Of a DNA stretch of 64,000 nucleotides, positions 48,091 through 59,391 are shown piece by piece. The notes under the pieces are model-generated. The model did not search any database. It was not told the DNA's origin and saw only the letters and a program-made list of their open reading frames with translations. The translations under genes were made by a program, and so were the position numbers. How positions within the stretch are numbered: the stretch's first letter is position 1; every line of letters starts with the position of its first letter. The DNA is from Epiperipatus broadwayi (Eukaryota; Onychophora; Udeonychophora; Euonychophora; Peripatidae): positions 257,501 to 321,500 of the forward strand of contig JAQFVV010000317.1 in assembly GCA_028023455.1 (NCBI GenBank). Reading direction: 5' to 3'.

Positions 48091-51000
48091 AGGTCGCGTC
48101 AAAGACAGGCAAAGAGTTAATATTCATCTGATAAACAGATTATTAATTTAGGCTTTTCTCTTTAGTTAATAATAGTTAAATATCTTTCCACTGACCAATG
48201 CTATATAATTATAAATGAGTTAGTTGTGGGTGAGCTACTTGAAAGAAAAATCATAAGCTTTGGTTATGACCTGAAAGAATTTCATTCCACTCATGATCCC
48301 ATGTAACATCACAGCAAATTGATTTGCAAATTACTATGCAATTAGTTTGTATCTAATATATATATATATGTATATGTTAAACATCCATTTCTGATATTAT
48401 TTGGGATTTATTTATTTGTAGTAATTTTTTAATGTTTTGTTATTGTTATTCCTTTTATTATTACTACTACTATTATATCCTTTGTCTCTTCCTCTCTAGT
48501 AATATATAGCAAAATATGTGCAGGATTTGTCTTTTATTGTATCTTTATTTATATGAATTTAAAAATAATAGGGAAGTATGGAGATTGTTTAATATATCTA
48601 TAAAGATATTACACATGGAAAAGTGAAAGGTGAATAACTCCATGTGTGTGTATGTTTAAAAATTAAAAAATCAGATATGTTAATCTTTAAATGAGGTTTA
48701 AAGTTTATATCTGTGCTAGAGATAATCTCTAGTTTAGAAAATGATTAGTAATAATCATTATTGTATTCATCTGAAGTGAATGGTATCAAAGTTGTGAATG
48801 TGTGAGTTTGACAATGGTAAATAAAAATGTAACAATTTTATTTATTGCTTTTTTTTTTTTAATTTTTTCTGTTGGATTTTCTCTACGTTATAAAATATGT
48901 CCACATTTATAAAAATTTTAAGTACAGTAATATGTAAACATACTACAACTATAATATATATTAAAACAATATCGAAATATATTACATACTTGAAAATTAA
49001 GTGTCAAAATAAATAAATAATTATAATTACTGTCCTCTTTATTTAAAAGTTAACTAGTATCAAATATTTAAATACAAGTATAATATATATATATATAAAC
49101 TAGATGTAATTAGAGGTGATTTGAATCCAAATTTTCAAGCTCTTTTACACTCATCCATTTCATCTTATACTCTTGTGATCATGATGTATCGATTGTATAA
49201 GATGGAGTGGATGACTGAAGGTAGTTTGAAAGTCTAGATTCAAATCCTTTCTAATAATATCAAATAATAAAATGAATTAAAATCATGGGAAATAATCTTA
49301 AGTTTTTAAACAACTGGTCACACAACATATCTCAACCCACTGATTGTAAAAAAAAAAAACCCACTCGCGCGTATAGAAAAGAACAATAACCAAATCTCCG
49401 GATAACTGTTAAAATAGGAAACTCACTTAGATGAGAGATAAGTAAATGTTAGAAGTGACTGCGACAAATGGATATGTGTGCGTGTGTAACATATGGTTTG
49501 GGTTGTATACAAACCAAATATAATTATTTATTAATATAATAATTGCAGCAATTTTTAATACTTTAAATTAATTACTTTTTATCTGTATTTTTCTTTTTTG
49601 TCATTTTCAAAGTTTAATAATTTACAAAAAAAAAATTAAAGCTGATATATACATTTATATATATATTTAAAAAGTGTATGTACAATTATATATATATAAT
49701 TAAGAATTCCCAAGTTGTATTTCACATACATCTAAAATAAAATGTAATACTAATTATTCTTTGTAATAATATTTTACTAACTTTCTTGTCTCTACTATTT
49801 GTATTATTCTCCAGTGTCTGATTCTTGTAGGCCTGCCGCTAGTCATCTGAAAACATTTGTGAAGTGTTAGTTTTTTCTCTTCTTCTCTCACTTCTGATCT
49901 ATTGTCTTCCTTTTTTCTTTTCTATCTGAAACATTTGGGATCCTTTGAAAGCCTTCCACTGGAAGATGACAGACAAAAGAATACTTGTTTTTTCTGTCTC
50001 CTCTTCACTAAAATGGAAACCATTTTAATAGTATTTACCCAAATGGTGGAAGAATCCTCCATCCTACAGAGAATCGATCAACCTTCGTCCTAACTCGCCC
50101 CAAGTATTTTGGTTACATTGCTGTAGTTTTAGTAGAATTCCTGTTAATGTTTATTTTGCTGAGCTAGTCACTCGCCTCCTTCAGATTAGAGAAAATTGTG
50201 TTTCTATAGCAACCAACCACAATAATTAGGTATAGTTTTGTGAATATTTTTTCTTCTTCCATCTGTTTATGAAGTAATTGTTTCAGTATTTATTTATATA
50301 AATGAAAATAAATTATAAACTACTTTATATTTATTTTATTCCTACAAAACATATTCTTATATATATATCACGATATTAAAACTCTTTAAGGAATACGTAA
50401 CAGATTTGAAAATATATGTTTTAATATTTTTTTCTACTATCTGTTAGCTTCCCTACGTCGTATAATTAAAACGTAAGAAGCCGTAAATAATTCTTATCCA
50501 TTGAAATATTTCTGATATACTGACTTTATCAAAATCATTTAAAGTTTGGCTTTTTTGACAAATATTTGTATCAACATACTGATAAAGTTACAGTATTAGA
50601 AATAAAATTCTAGGAGAGAAAAATATTACTCTCTACAGCGAAAAGAATTAATATAAACCGTATGTTAATAGTATAGTTTTTATAGTAGGCATTAAGCAGT
50701 TAATTTAATAAAATATTAATTAGTGAACTTTTACTTATTTTTATCATTCAGTTATATAAAGCCGTGCCGCGTGTCTATTCGGAACAGATATAAAAATAAG
50801 TTGCTGAACATTTATTAATTCCTTAATAGCAATCGAGTGTCTATATTTGTGTGTTCAAATGTGGTTTAATCTTTTGTTTTTGCAATGTCTGTCTATATTT
50901 TCGATTTGGGGAAACGCATACAAACTTAGGCACAAGGATTAATCACCATCAACAGTTATACAGAAATGAAGACGAGCTACACCATCAATCCATGCTTTAT

Positions 51001-51887
51001 ACAAATCATACGAGAAGAACAAAATGTCCACAAGTAAAAGATAAAGAGGGCATGATTTACTCCAACTCTTTTAAGGCTTCTAATTAAATAAATATGTAAA
51101 CCATGAAATTTTAATTTTATTGGACTATAAAATGAGGGTACTTTAATTGTATTTTTAATACTTGAATATGAGGCACATGCCTTGAATGTTGGCTTACAAT
51201 AATTTATTAATTTATTTATTCAGAAAGTAGTTCCGTTTTTTATAGAAATTTTAACTGAACAAGCATGTATATATATATATTACTTTAAGATTTCATTTAT
51301 TTTATATTTTTGTTGATTTATCGACATCAATCTCTTTTACTTCCTAATTTTCAAGATATAAGCTATGTAGATAAGGAAAATATTTTTATATCGTGCATTT
51401 ATTCAAAACTTTATTTAATTCATAAAAACAATTTGAAATATTTACTGGATTGAAAATATATATTATCATTATTTATTTAAAGCTAATGCCAGGTCAGTAC
51501 TCAATTTAAGTTCATAAAAATGCTTTTATACAGATAGTTTTTTTTCTCCGATACATATTAAATAATTCGGTAAAACATACAACAATTAAAAATTCTACAC
51601 TAAAGTCTCTAGAAAATAAAAACGCTGAAAAAAAAAAATTTTTTTTTTTTTAGTGTTTTTATACTAACGTTATTTATCGGATTTTTTTTTTTCATTTCCA
51701 CATTAATGCATTTTAATTTAAAATTACACTTGTTTTAAACATTTATAAATCTACTACAATAAAAAATACTAAAACAAAAATCGCATATTAATTCAAAACT
51801 TTATTTCATTATTAATAAAACTGGAATATTTACCAGATTGGAAATAAATACCAAACAATTTTGTGAGTTTAAATCTATCAATAATGC

Positions 51888-51931
<44 letters not shown>
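51888..51931 (+). repeat. microsatellite (TA)n(TG)n
   Basis: About ten TA units run directly into about twelve TG units. Confidence 0.95.
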
Positions 51932-52554
51932 AAGTATACAATCAACTGTGAATTAAAAAGATTATTTTCAATTAAATACACAATATTTATAAAACTATTT
52001 TTCTTAATGTGAGTACACCATTATAAATAAAGTATGAAAAATGTATATAAAAGTAATAAAGTCATGTATAAACTTCATCATTCTAAAATAGATATTAAAA
52101 AAAAACAGCTAACTTATGAGTAAAACATTTATATCTATATATATTGATTATCTTTAAAACAAACAAACAAAAAAAAAACAGTATATTATCTATTAATTAA
52201 AATAAAAAACAATATAAAAATAAGTATTTCACTTGATACAGGAATCCCATTTGACATTTGTGATTTTATCACAAATAAGATAGTTTTTTTTAAATACAAA
52301 ATTTTCAATTTTTTTTCCTCATTTGAGAAAAGAACATAATGAAATGATTATTTTTATGCTGCTTTATTTTAATTAATATGTATATATACTAAAGCCTAAA
52401 GCTATTATAACTTTTAGATATTTTTATGCATATATAATGTGGGCATATTCAAGACAGACTCCTGTTGAATAATTGTATATAAATAATTAGAATTTTTACT
52501 TATTTTCTTTAAAGTAAAAGAAGTTGGCTTTCTTTGGATGATAAGAATCATGAG

Positions 52555-53990
52555 CAATGACGCTATATTGAATTTTTTAAAAAACTGACCTGAGACACAA
52601 TTTTCACAATAACTTCAGTTTTATTTATGTTATAACAAAAAAAAAAAATTACATCAATAGAAACTAGAAAAACTAAGGAAAACAATAAGTCTAAGGCAAA
52701 TAGTGATAACCATTTAAAAAATAAAGAAAAAAGAAATTTCAACATCCGAAATAATTATTACTTTATTGTTTGTTCATAATTTCTAATTCATCATGAACTA
52801 AGCTTAAATTACATCTTCAGTTATAATTTCTTTGTATTCCTCACAAAATTATCTTTCAAACCATATATAATATGTCTTACCTGAGATAATCCATAGCTTC
52901 AGAATCTCCAAAATAAGTTATATATGAATTCTTCATTTTTATCTTGTACCCCAAAAGTTGCCCAAATGTCAAAGGTGTCTATAAGAAAAAGATTCATCCT
53001 AATAAAAGATACAAAGCAAATCATTTCCAGAAGATAGATATGCATTTGTCATCATAGCAATTGGCTTCTTGTCTATCTAAAACTAGAAATTGTAGGCTAT
53101 TGTCTATATCATTGATAAAATGAGTTTCATCTCTTTAATTTATATTTTTTGTGTACATCAGTGATGTTTATATTCTTTATGCACACCAGTGATGTTTATA
53201 TTCTTTATGTACACCAGTGATACTATCTTATTATATTTATTGTATCACATAGATATAAATTATTTGCATATAGTCCATTTATTAGCTATAGACTTGAAAA
53301 TAATATAATAAAACATATAGCAAAACCAGAGTGATTCCGAAGCATGAGTATCAAGGCATAAACAATAATCAGAATTTTCTTATTTGTCTGTGTATGCAAT
53401 CTTTCTATACATTTGATTATTAGTTTTGTAACTCATTGTAAACACAAACACATCATATAAACATAATAATAAATAATAAATTATTAAACTTTTTGAGAAT
53501 CATTATTTTTATAAAATAAGTTTATTTTTATAAAATCAGTGGATTAGAACTTTAGAAAATTATGATAGATATGAATTCTATATGAGCATAAATAAATATG
53601 TAATTTATATCAACATACACCAACTACAAACTAAAGTTAATAAAAATTATCATTTTTTCAAAAAATTAAAATATTAAAAAAATTAAAATTTTATATTTAT
53701 GAGTCTGATGCTTAGGCTCCATTGTAGGCCTTGTTTGTGAATAAGATTACTTTTACTCTGATAAATGTCTATTTGAAGGCTGGTATGTATTTTCTGTCTT
53801 TATCGCTTCATGAAAATTACAAAATTGATCAAAAAACAAAAAAAATGCACTGCTTGATAAAAAATATTGTAAAAAAATCCAAATTTCATCAGATTTTTTT
53901 TGCGGTAGACATACATCTTTGGAAAGCTATGTCAGACATCTATCAAATGCCCACATTTCAGTTGATGTCATGCTTATAGTTTTCACATCA
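52555..53990 (+). repeat. dispersed repeat family, copy 2
   Basis: Same orientation and block order as 10745-12110. Shared words include TTTTTTAAAAAACTGA at the left edge, ACTAGAAAAACTAAGGAAA, GATAACCATTTAAAAAATAA, GCATGAGTATCAAGGCATA and the right-edge CATGCTTATAGTTTTCACAT. Divergence is moderate, with small insertions. No conserved frame. Confidence 0.65.
53153..53222 (+). repeat. tandem repeat, 28-bp unit x2.5
   Basis: Unit G(T/C)ACA(T/C)CAGTGATGTTTATA onward at 53153, 53181 and 53209. Lies inside dispersed repeat copy 2 and is absent from copy 1. Confidence 0.9.
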
Positions 53991-54672
53991 GTAAAGAAAA
54001 AAAAACAACATGTCGACCAATCAAATAAGACTCACAGGTTACCCGCTTGATGGGCCAAACCAGATAAGTAGAGAAACTTAGATATTTATATGCTATAACA
54101 ATTAAAAATATTGCATAGCAGCTTTAATATATATATATATATGGAAAGATCTTTAATCCTTTTGAATGCAATCAGCCTGATGATTTTACTATAACTCTTG
54201 GCCTGGGGCAGTTGGCTTTCATTAGCTACGATTCTAGATAAAGTGTTTTCTAATTAAGTAATTATAAATGAATAATTCCACACATTAAAACATATTTCCA
54301 TCTAAAAGATCTATTACAAATATATATATATATATTAATCAGTGAAAATCCTGTCATAAATCATAATCCTTTACTTATCACATTTAACAAAGAAATTGCT
54401 GGATTATCATATTATATATATTGATATTAATATTTTTAAGTGTAAAAATGTCAAATGTTTTTGTTGCAATGACAATTATACTATTTGGAATTTATAATTA
54501 TTCATGTAGTAAAAGATTTTCCCTTGTAAAAAATGTTGGTTTTCTTTTTTTTCCCTCAATGTTTCTTTTATTTGTTCAAATATAGTTTTATTTTTTGTTT
54601 TTAAACAATGCACACCTCATAACATCAACAAATAGAATAAAGCAACAAATAAAATGAGGAAAAAGAAAACAT
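53991..54672. other. gene-free AT-rich DNA
   Basis: TA microsatellites near 54128-54141 and 54320-54336. Nothing else recognised. Confidence 0.6.
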
Positions 54673-54900
54673 TTGGTACATGTCACTGAAAACTTTCTGT
54701 TGCAGAAGAACTTTACTCTGGTGGTTCTTGTGATGGCTGAAATGCATTTTGTCCACTTCGATGATCATGCCGGGACCACCGATCCAGCATGGATGAGAAA
54801 TGAGGCTTTCACAACACAGCTCTTGAATGACTTGTGTCCACTTGATGACTGTGCCTTTGAACAAGTCCAATTTTGCAGCCACGTGTGCCACTGTGAGCTC
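54673..54900 (-). pseudogene. Merlin/IS1595-type (ISXO2-like) transposase fragment
   Basis: About 75 residues of a DDE transposase of the IS1595/Merlin type. The conserved start of the catalytic domain reads WIGGPGMIIEVDKMHFS (54786 down to 54736), in which the D of EVDKM matches the first catalytic Asp of the family (normally VEIDES). HHKNHQSKVLLQQKVFSDMYQ-type sequence follows in the expected place. A stop lies just upstream of the open part, near 54915. The second and third catalytic residues are missing because homology ends near 54670. This is a relic of a DNA transposon, not bacterial DNA: animal genomes carry many such copies. Confidence 0.7.
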
Positions 54901-55063
54901 TTCCCTGCTCTAGTAGTATTTCATCCATAATACTTTCATTAGGTCTATTTTGCATTCGTCAAACCTGGTGCTGTTGCAAACAGAACACTTTCAATGCCAT
55001 GAACTCTATTTGCATTCCATTTTGTATGTCTTGCATTTCTTTATAACCATCTCCTCCCCCCCT

Positions 55064-55423
55064 TCACAGACACAGATCTTCTCTGATGGTAGAACTCATT
55101 TCTCTTGCAGAAAGGCCACAGCAGACACTTCGATATTCAGCAATAGTGACAGTTTGAAAGCTGACTTTTTCAGCATCAGCCATTTTTTCAGTCTCACAAG
55201 GTATGAGACTTTCACCTGATGTCTTCTGAATCATGATATTTCCTATATTTGGCCCACTCCCGGGGGGATAGTGAGATTGGGTAGATTGTGACAATTTGTA
55301 GGACATTTTACTACTTCCTGTAGGTTTTACAAGAATTATTTCTGTCTGCATATAGTTACACTTTTTATCATTACAACTACTGACACTCTTATGATATGCA
55401 AGTGATCTGTTAATTGTCATCAT
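55064..55423 (-). CDS. unidentified open frame next to the Merlin relic
   Basis: Open for 119 residues, the longest frame outside the hAT element. The base composition is more balanced than the surroundings. It contains no domain I recognise; the middle reads KMSYKLSQSTQSHYPPGSGP. It lies upstream of, and on the same strand as, the Merlin transposase fragment, so it could be the element's 5' part, or host sequence. No splice signals or promoter were found. Real coding status is doubtful. Confidence 0.2.
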   Translation of the reverse strand: MMTINRSLAYHKSVSSCNDKKCNYMQTEIILVKPTGSSKMSYKLSQSTQSHYPPGSGPNIGNIMIQKTSGESLIPCETEKMADAEKVSFQTVTIAEYRSVCCGLSAREMSSTIREDLCL

Positions 55424-55935
55424 TCATAAAGAGAGTAAACAACATGTAGCAGTGATATGGTAGGCTAAGTGTGAATTGCAAGAGCAATTGTTCACAAAAC
55501 ATGCATGCCATACTGATGCTAGCTAAAAGAGTCAATTGCTGATAGCAATTGAGAAATTTAGCCTGATAAACGGTATTATGACCTGGTTTTGACTAGCAAC
55601 AATGACATCAAGCGGGATGGGTGATCAAATGTTTCAGTACCGAATTCTGATAATTATTTTAGTTGTATCTGCATTCTATCATAGAGAAAATTGTTATGTT
55701 GTAAAACATTGACAAACAATCTTAGACATCATACATAACCAAAATAGCAATCAGTTTTCTTTTCAAAATCATCCACCTACTTATCTTAGTCAGTTCAAAT
55801 TCTTTTCTGCTTTTTCTGGTATCTGTAAATACTAGAAAAGCATTTGGCAGTACATTATATATGTGTGTACATATCTGGTTTAGCTTGCTATTGTAATGTT
55901 AGGACTAAAGATTCCAAAATCATTTCTTAGTTGAG
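55424..55935. other. gene-free DNA
   Basis: Slightly more mixed in sequence up to about 55640, possibly part of the same transposon remnant as its left neighbours; no motif is recognised. Confidence 0.4.
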
Positions 55936-55937
55936 TG

Positions 55938-55997
<60 letters not shown>

Positions 55998-55998
55998 C
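55936..55998. repeat. palindromic microsatellite (AC)n(AT)n(GT)n
   Basis: An AC run, then an AT run, then a GT run. The two outer runs are reverse complements, so the whole block can form a cruciform. GTGACAC on the left and GTGTCGA on the right extend the symmetry. Confidence 0.95.
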
Positions 55999-58900
55999 GA
56001 TTAAATTAATTGAATGGATTTATTATATTCAACCTGCCACTATGCTTGAGTGTTATATGATTTTCTGAACAACCAGATATACAATTATACGTTAAAGAAA
56101 AAATATTATATTATTATTTATTTAAACCTGATAAATTAAATACATCTATATTACAGAACTCTGTATCAAAAATTATAATAAACATTTATTTTTTCCTGTC
56201 TCTCTTTTAAATATATTTTGGAATTAATAGCTGCTTATGAAAATGAAGGGGGAAAGATAAAATTATAGATAAATGAAAACAACAAGTAGAAAAAAAATTA
56301 ACATAAGAAAAGAAGAAATTCATTAAAATAGAAATTTGCATTAAAAATCAATTACAACAGTAATTTGCAAAAAAAAAAAAAAAAATTAAATGCCTTTTTG
56401 GTTCATAGATTGTCCCTTATAAAACAAAATCCCAAATTTTAATCTTAAGTCTGTCTCACCCTGTCATTAAAATTGTTAATTAAAAATGCAAAGTATTTTA
56501 TGTTAATTTTATTCTACTTAGTTTTTTTAATAATAATAAATAAATAAAAATTTTAAATTCTACTAAGTACAGAAATGTTTTACGATATTTGCATCGAACA
56601 GTGTACAATTTTATTATAGATTATAATTAAATTGAATAAGAGTGTGCCATCTTCATGAAAAAAATTATTGTGTTTAGGTTAAGATCTCTAGAATAATTAA
56701 CCATTTCCATTTCTCATTCTTTAATAATCTTACAACAAGAATTGTTCCTTAATGCTTAGAGTAGCTGATTTTATTTAAGAAATTATTGTAAAAAAATCTA
56801 AGTTTAACATCAAATTTGTTTATTAGTAGCATGAGATCATTGAAACATATCAAATCAATGAAAGTTGATACAGCATTTAATGTTAACATCCTGTGAAAAA
56901 ATAAAAAGTAGAAAAATAATAATAATAATAACAGAATTGAAAGAGTAATCTAATTACTGTGGTAAATATGCTATTTTAAACTATTCAAATAGCATAAAAG
57001 AATATATTTTCTCTTACAAACTTGTTTGAATTTTAAAATAGGTGGCATGTTTTAATAGAGCATTTTTACAAAATTGATGTAAAAATTATAAGCCAGTTAA
57101 ATCAATAACTTAATAAATTTATTTATTTTCAGCAGAATTTTCATCTTCTAAAAAAGTATATATTTTAAATTAGAATAAGTAAGTTGATTTACACAAATTC
57201 TCAAAGTATAATATTATGCATGGGACTAATTAAACATTCAGCAAAATACTGCATAATGCAAATTGCTTCAGTTTATAAAAGTAATTAACTTAAAATATAA
57301 AAACATTTAAGTTTTTAATATGCACACAGATGCTAAATGATTTTGAAATGAGATTGTTTTTGATATTTCATATGCAACCAATTCAATTATAAGTTACAAC
57401 TTTATTTGAATTTAAGGTTATTAAAAGTCTAAGAAAATATTTATAGCAATGTTTGATGAAATTGCTATTTGTATGAATTTGTGCTTTAAAAAATCTATGA
57501 TGTTTAAGCATCATCATGCAAGGAAATTGCACAACAATTGTATTTGATAGGCCACACAATTTTTTTCCTTTTCATTTCTCAAGTGGATTAGGAATCTTAA
57601 ATTTTTCAAGGTATTTCTCTAATCACAAGCATTTCTGTTCACCCATTCAGTAATTTTTATATACTCAAAATAAAAACCCTCATTATTTTTAGAGGTCTTT
57701 ATATTTAAATTTTCCCAATATTTTTTCTCAGATGTAGCAATTTTTTTTAAGTGTGTGCTTACTTTCATGTGTTAAAGCTTTACTAGTTGATTTTTTATCT
57801 TTAAAAAATCATTTATATTATTATTCTAGCCATGTGTTCTTTCAGTTTTTGTTGCAAAATCCGAATTATATCTATTCAATCGACTTTACATAAAAAAATA
57901 ATAATATATGATTGCTTATTAGGAATAAATCTTTTTAGCATGACGTGTTAAATGTTTTATTATGGAGATATTTTTGTTGTAAAATATTTCTGACTGAATA
58001 TTATTAAATATATATATTTTAGATTGCCTTTAAATATTCATTGATTTGCTTTGTTTTCAGCTTCATTCCAGTTTTACATTTAATGAAATTCCACTATTCA
58101 AAGTTAAATAGGGTATTCAATTACTATTGTCATATTATGTTAGTACAAAAAATTATTTCACTAATATTTGATTACTGAAACATTAATAAAAGAATTTTTT
58201 TTTATTAATTATCCTTTAATAACCCATTCTATTTTAAGATAATAATAATGTCATTACTTTTTTTTTAATATTTCAAACAAAAACTTCAAATTTACATTTG
58301 ACCCAGATTTGGTATCTATGTTTTTATGCAAATAATTGATTAGAATGACAGACTGCTAAGGTAACGTTTCTGGTCCAACTTTCACTCAAAGAAAATAAAA
58401 ATGTCATTTGGATTATTTGCCTTCAGCCAGTCATTTCAACCATCATTTGACTTCCTGAACAAGTCATTGTATGATTCCTTTAATAACATTTTGTTGGAAT
58501 TCTTCTATTGTGTTTATTACTTAGTTTAAATTTAGGTTTTGAAGGTTTGCTAATAGTCGTTTGTTATCAGTGTTTAATCTTTAGTGAATACCAGAGTAAT
58601 AAATAACCTTTTGACATTTTTAAATGTGCATATAAAAACATTATTACCAAGATGTTTTACTTCTCAGTTATAATTTATTTGTAAACTAGATTGTGATAGA
58701 GGCTTAACAGGTACATATTTAGAGGAGAATGAAATAGATATTTAAAAAACCTTACTAGTCACATAGACTTGTTAAAAAATCGAAAAAGATTACTTATTGA
58801 AGAAAATATGAGAAGACAGTAGGTTTGTATTGTATCCTTGCTAACCAACATACTAATAATATAATAGTATCTAACAAGATCCTCCTGCTTGTTCTTAATT

Positions 58901-59293
58901 AAATAAATATAAGAAACAAATAAAATAAGTATTCAAATATAAACTCCTAATATTAAACTAGCTCATACTTTATAATTCCAAATATATGATTTGATTATAA
59001 TAAACAATAATAATAATCATGAGATATTCAGCAAGACACAATGATCGGCAACATTGAGAATGTGTTCCCAAAGACATACAAATACCCTGAATAATTTCAA
59101 CATAATACTAATAAATTAAATCTCTATATTTAAAATATAATTTCAGGTTTAAACAAAGATCTTTGTGAATTGCTCAACAAGCTTTGTGATAAATGTTAAC
59201 CAAGAGAAAGCATTTAAAATATCTCTCTCAGAAACCACACCCAATCTCCTGACCAACTGTTTCATGTTTTGGCACTCCTCAGAGAGGCACTAA

Positions 59294-59391
59294 GATCCCA
59301 TTTCTTTTTTTAAGCTTGTAAAATGTAAACAACGATCAATTAGCAAAGTTCTTTGTTTGCATTGTACAAGCTTAAAAAAAGAAATGGGATC
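59294..59391. repeat. near-perfect hairpin, 40-bp arms
   Basis: GATCCCATTTCTTTTTTTAA (start of the left arm) is matched in reverse by the right arm ending GAAATGGGATC. The arms differ at about 3 of 40 positions and the loop is about 18 bases (around 59334-59351). Size is in the range of a microRNA precursor, but the T-rich/A-rich stem and AAGCTT core also fit a small foldback transposon. Confidence 0.8.

Larger units (their letters stand above)
45758..52554. other. gene-free DNA with one promoter-like cluster
   Basis: No clear gene. A short open stretch near 46092-46198 and a small frame at 50851-51087 were considered and not called as genes. A promoter-like cluster lies at 47860-48090. The rest is A/T-rich with TA microsatellites (48356-48369, 49084-49098, 51267-51281) and A/T runs such as the one near 51628-51653. 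Confidence 0.45.

Noticed and set aside
54673-54900. Bacterial insertion sequence (IS1595) or contamination
   Set aside because: The fragment is broken and lies in AT-rich DNA with animal-type repeats; Merlin elements of animals share this transposase.
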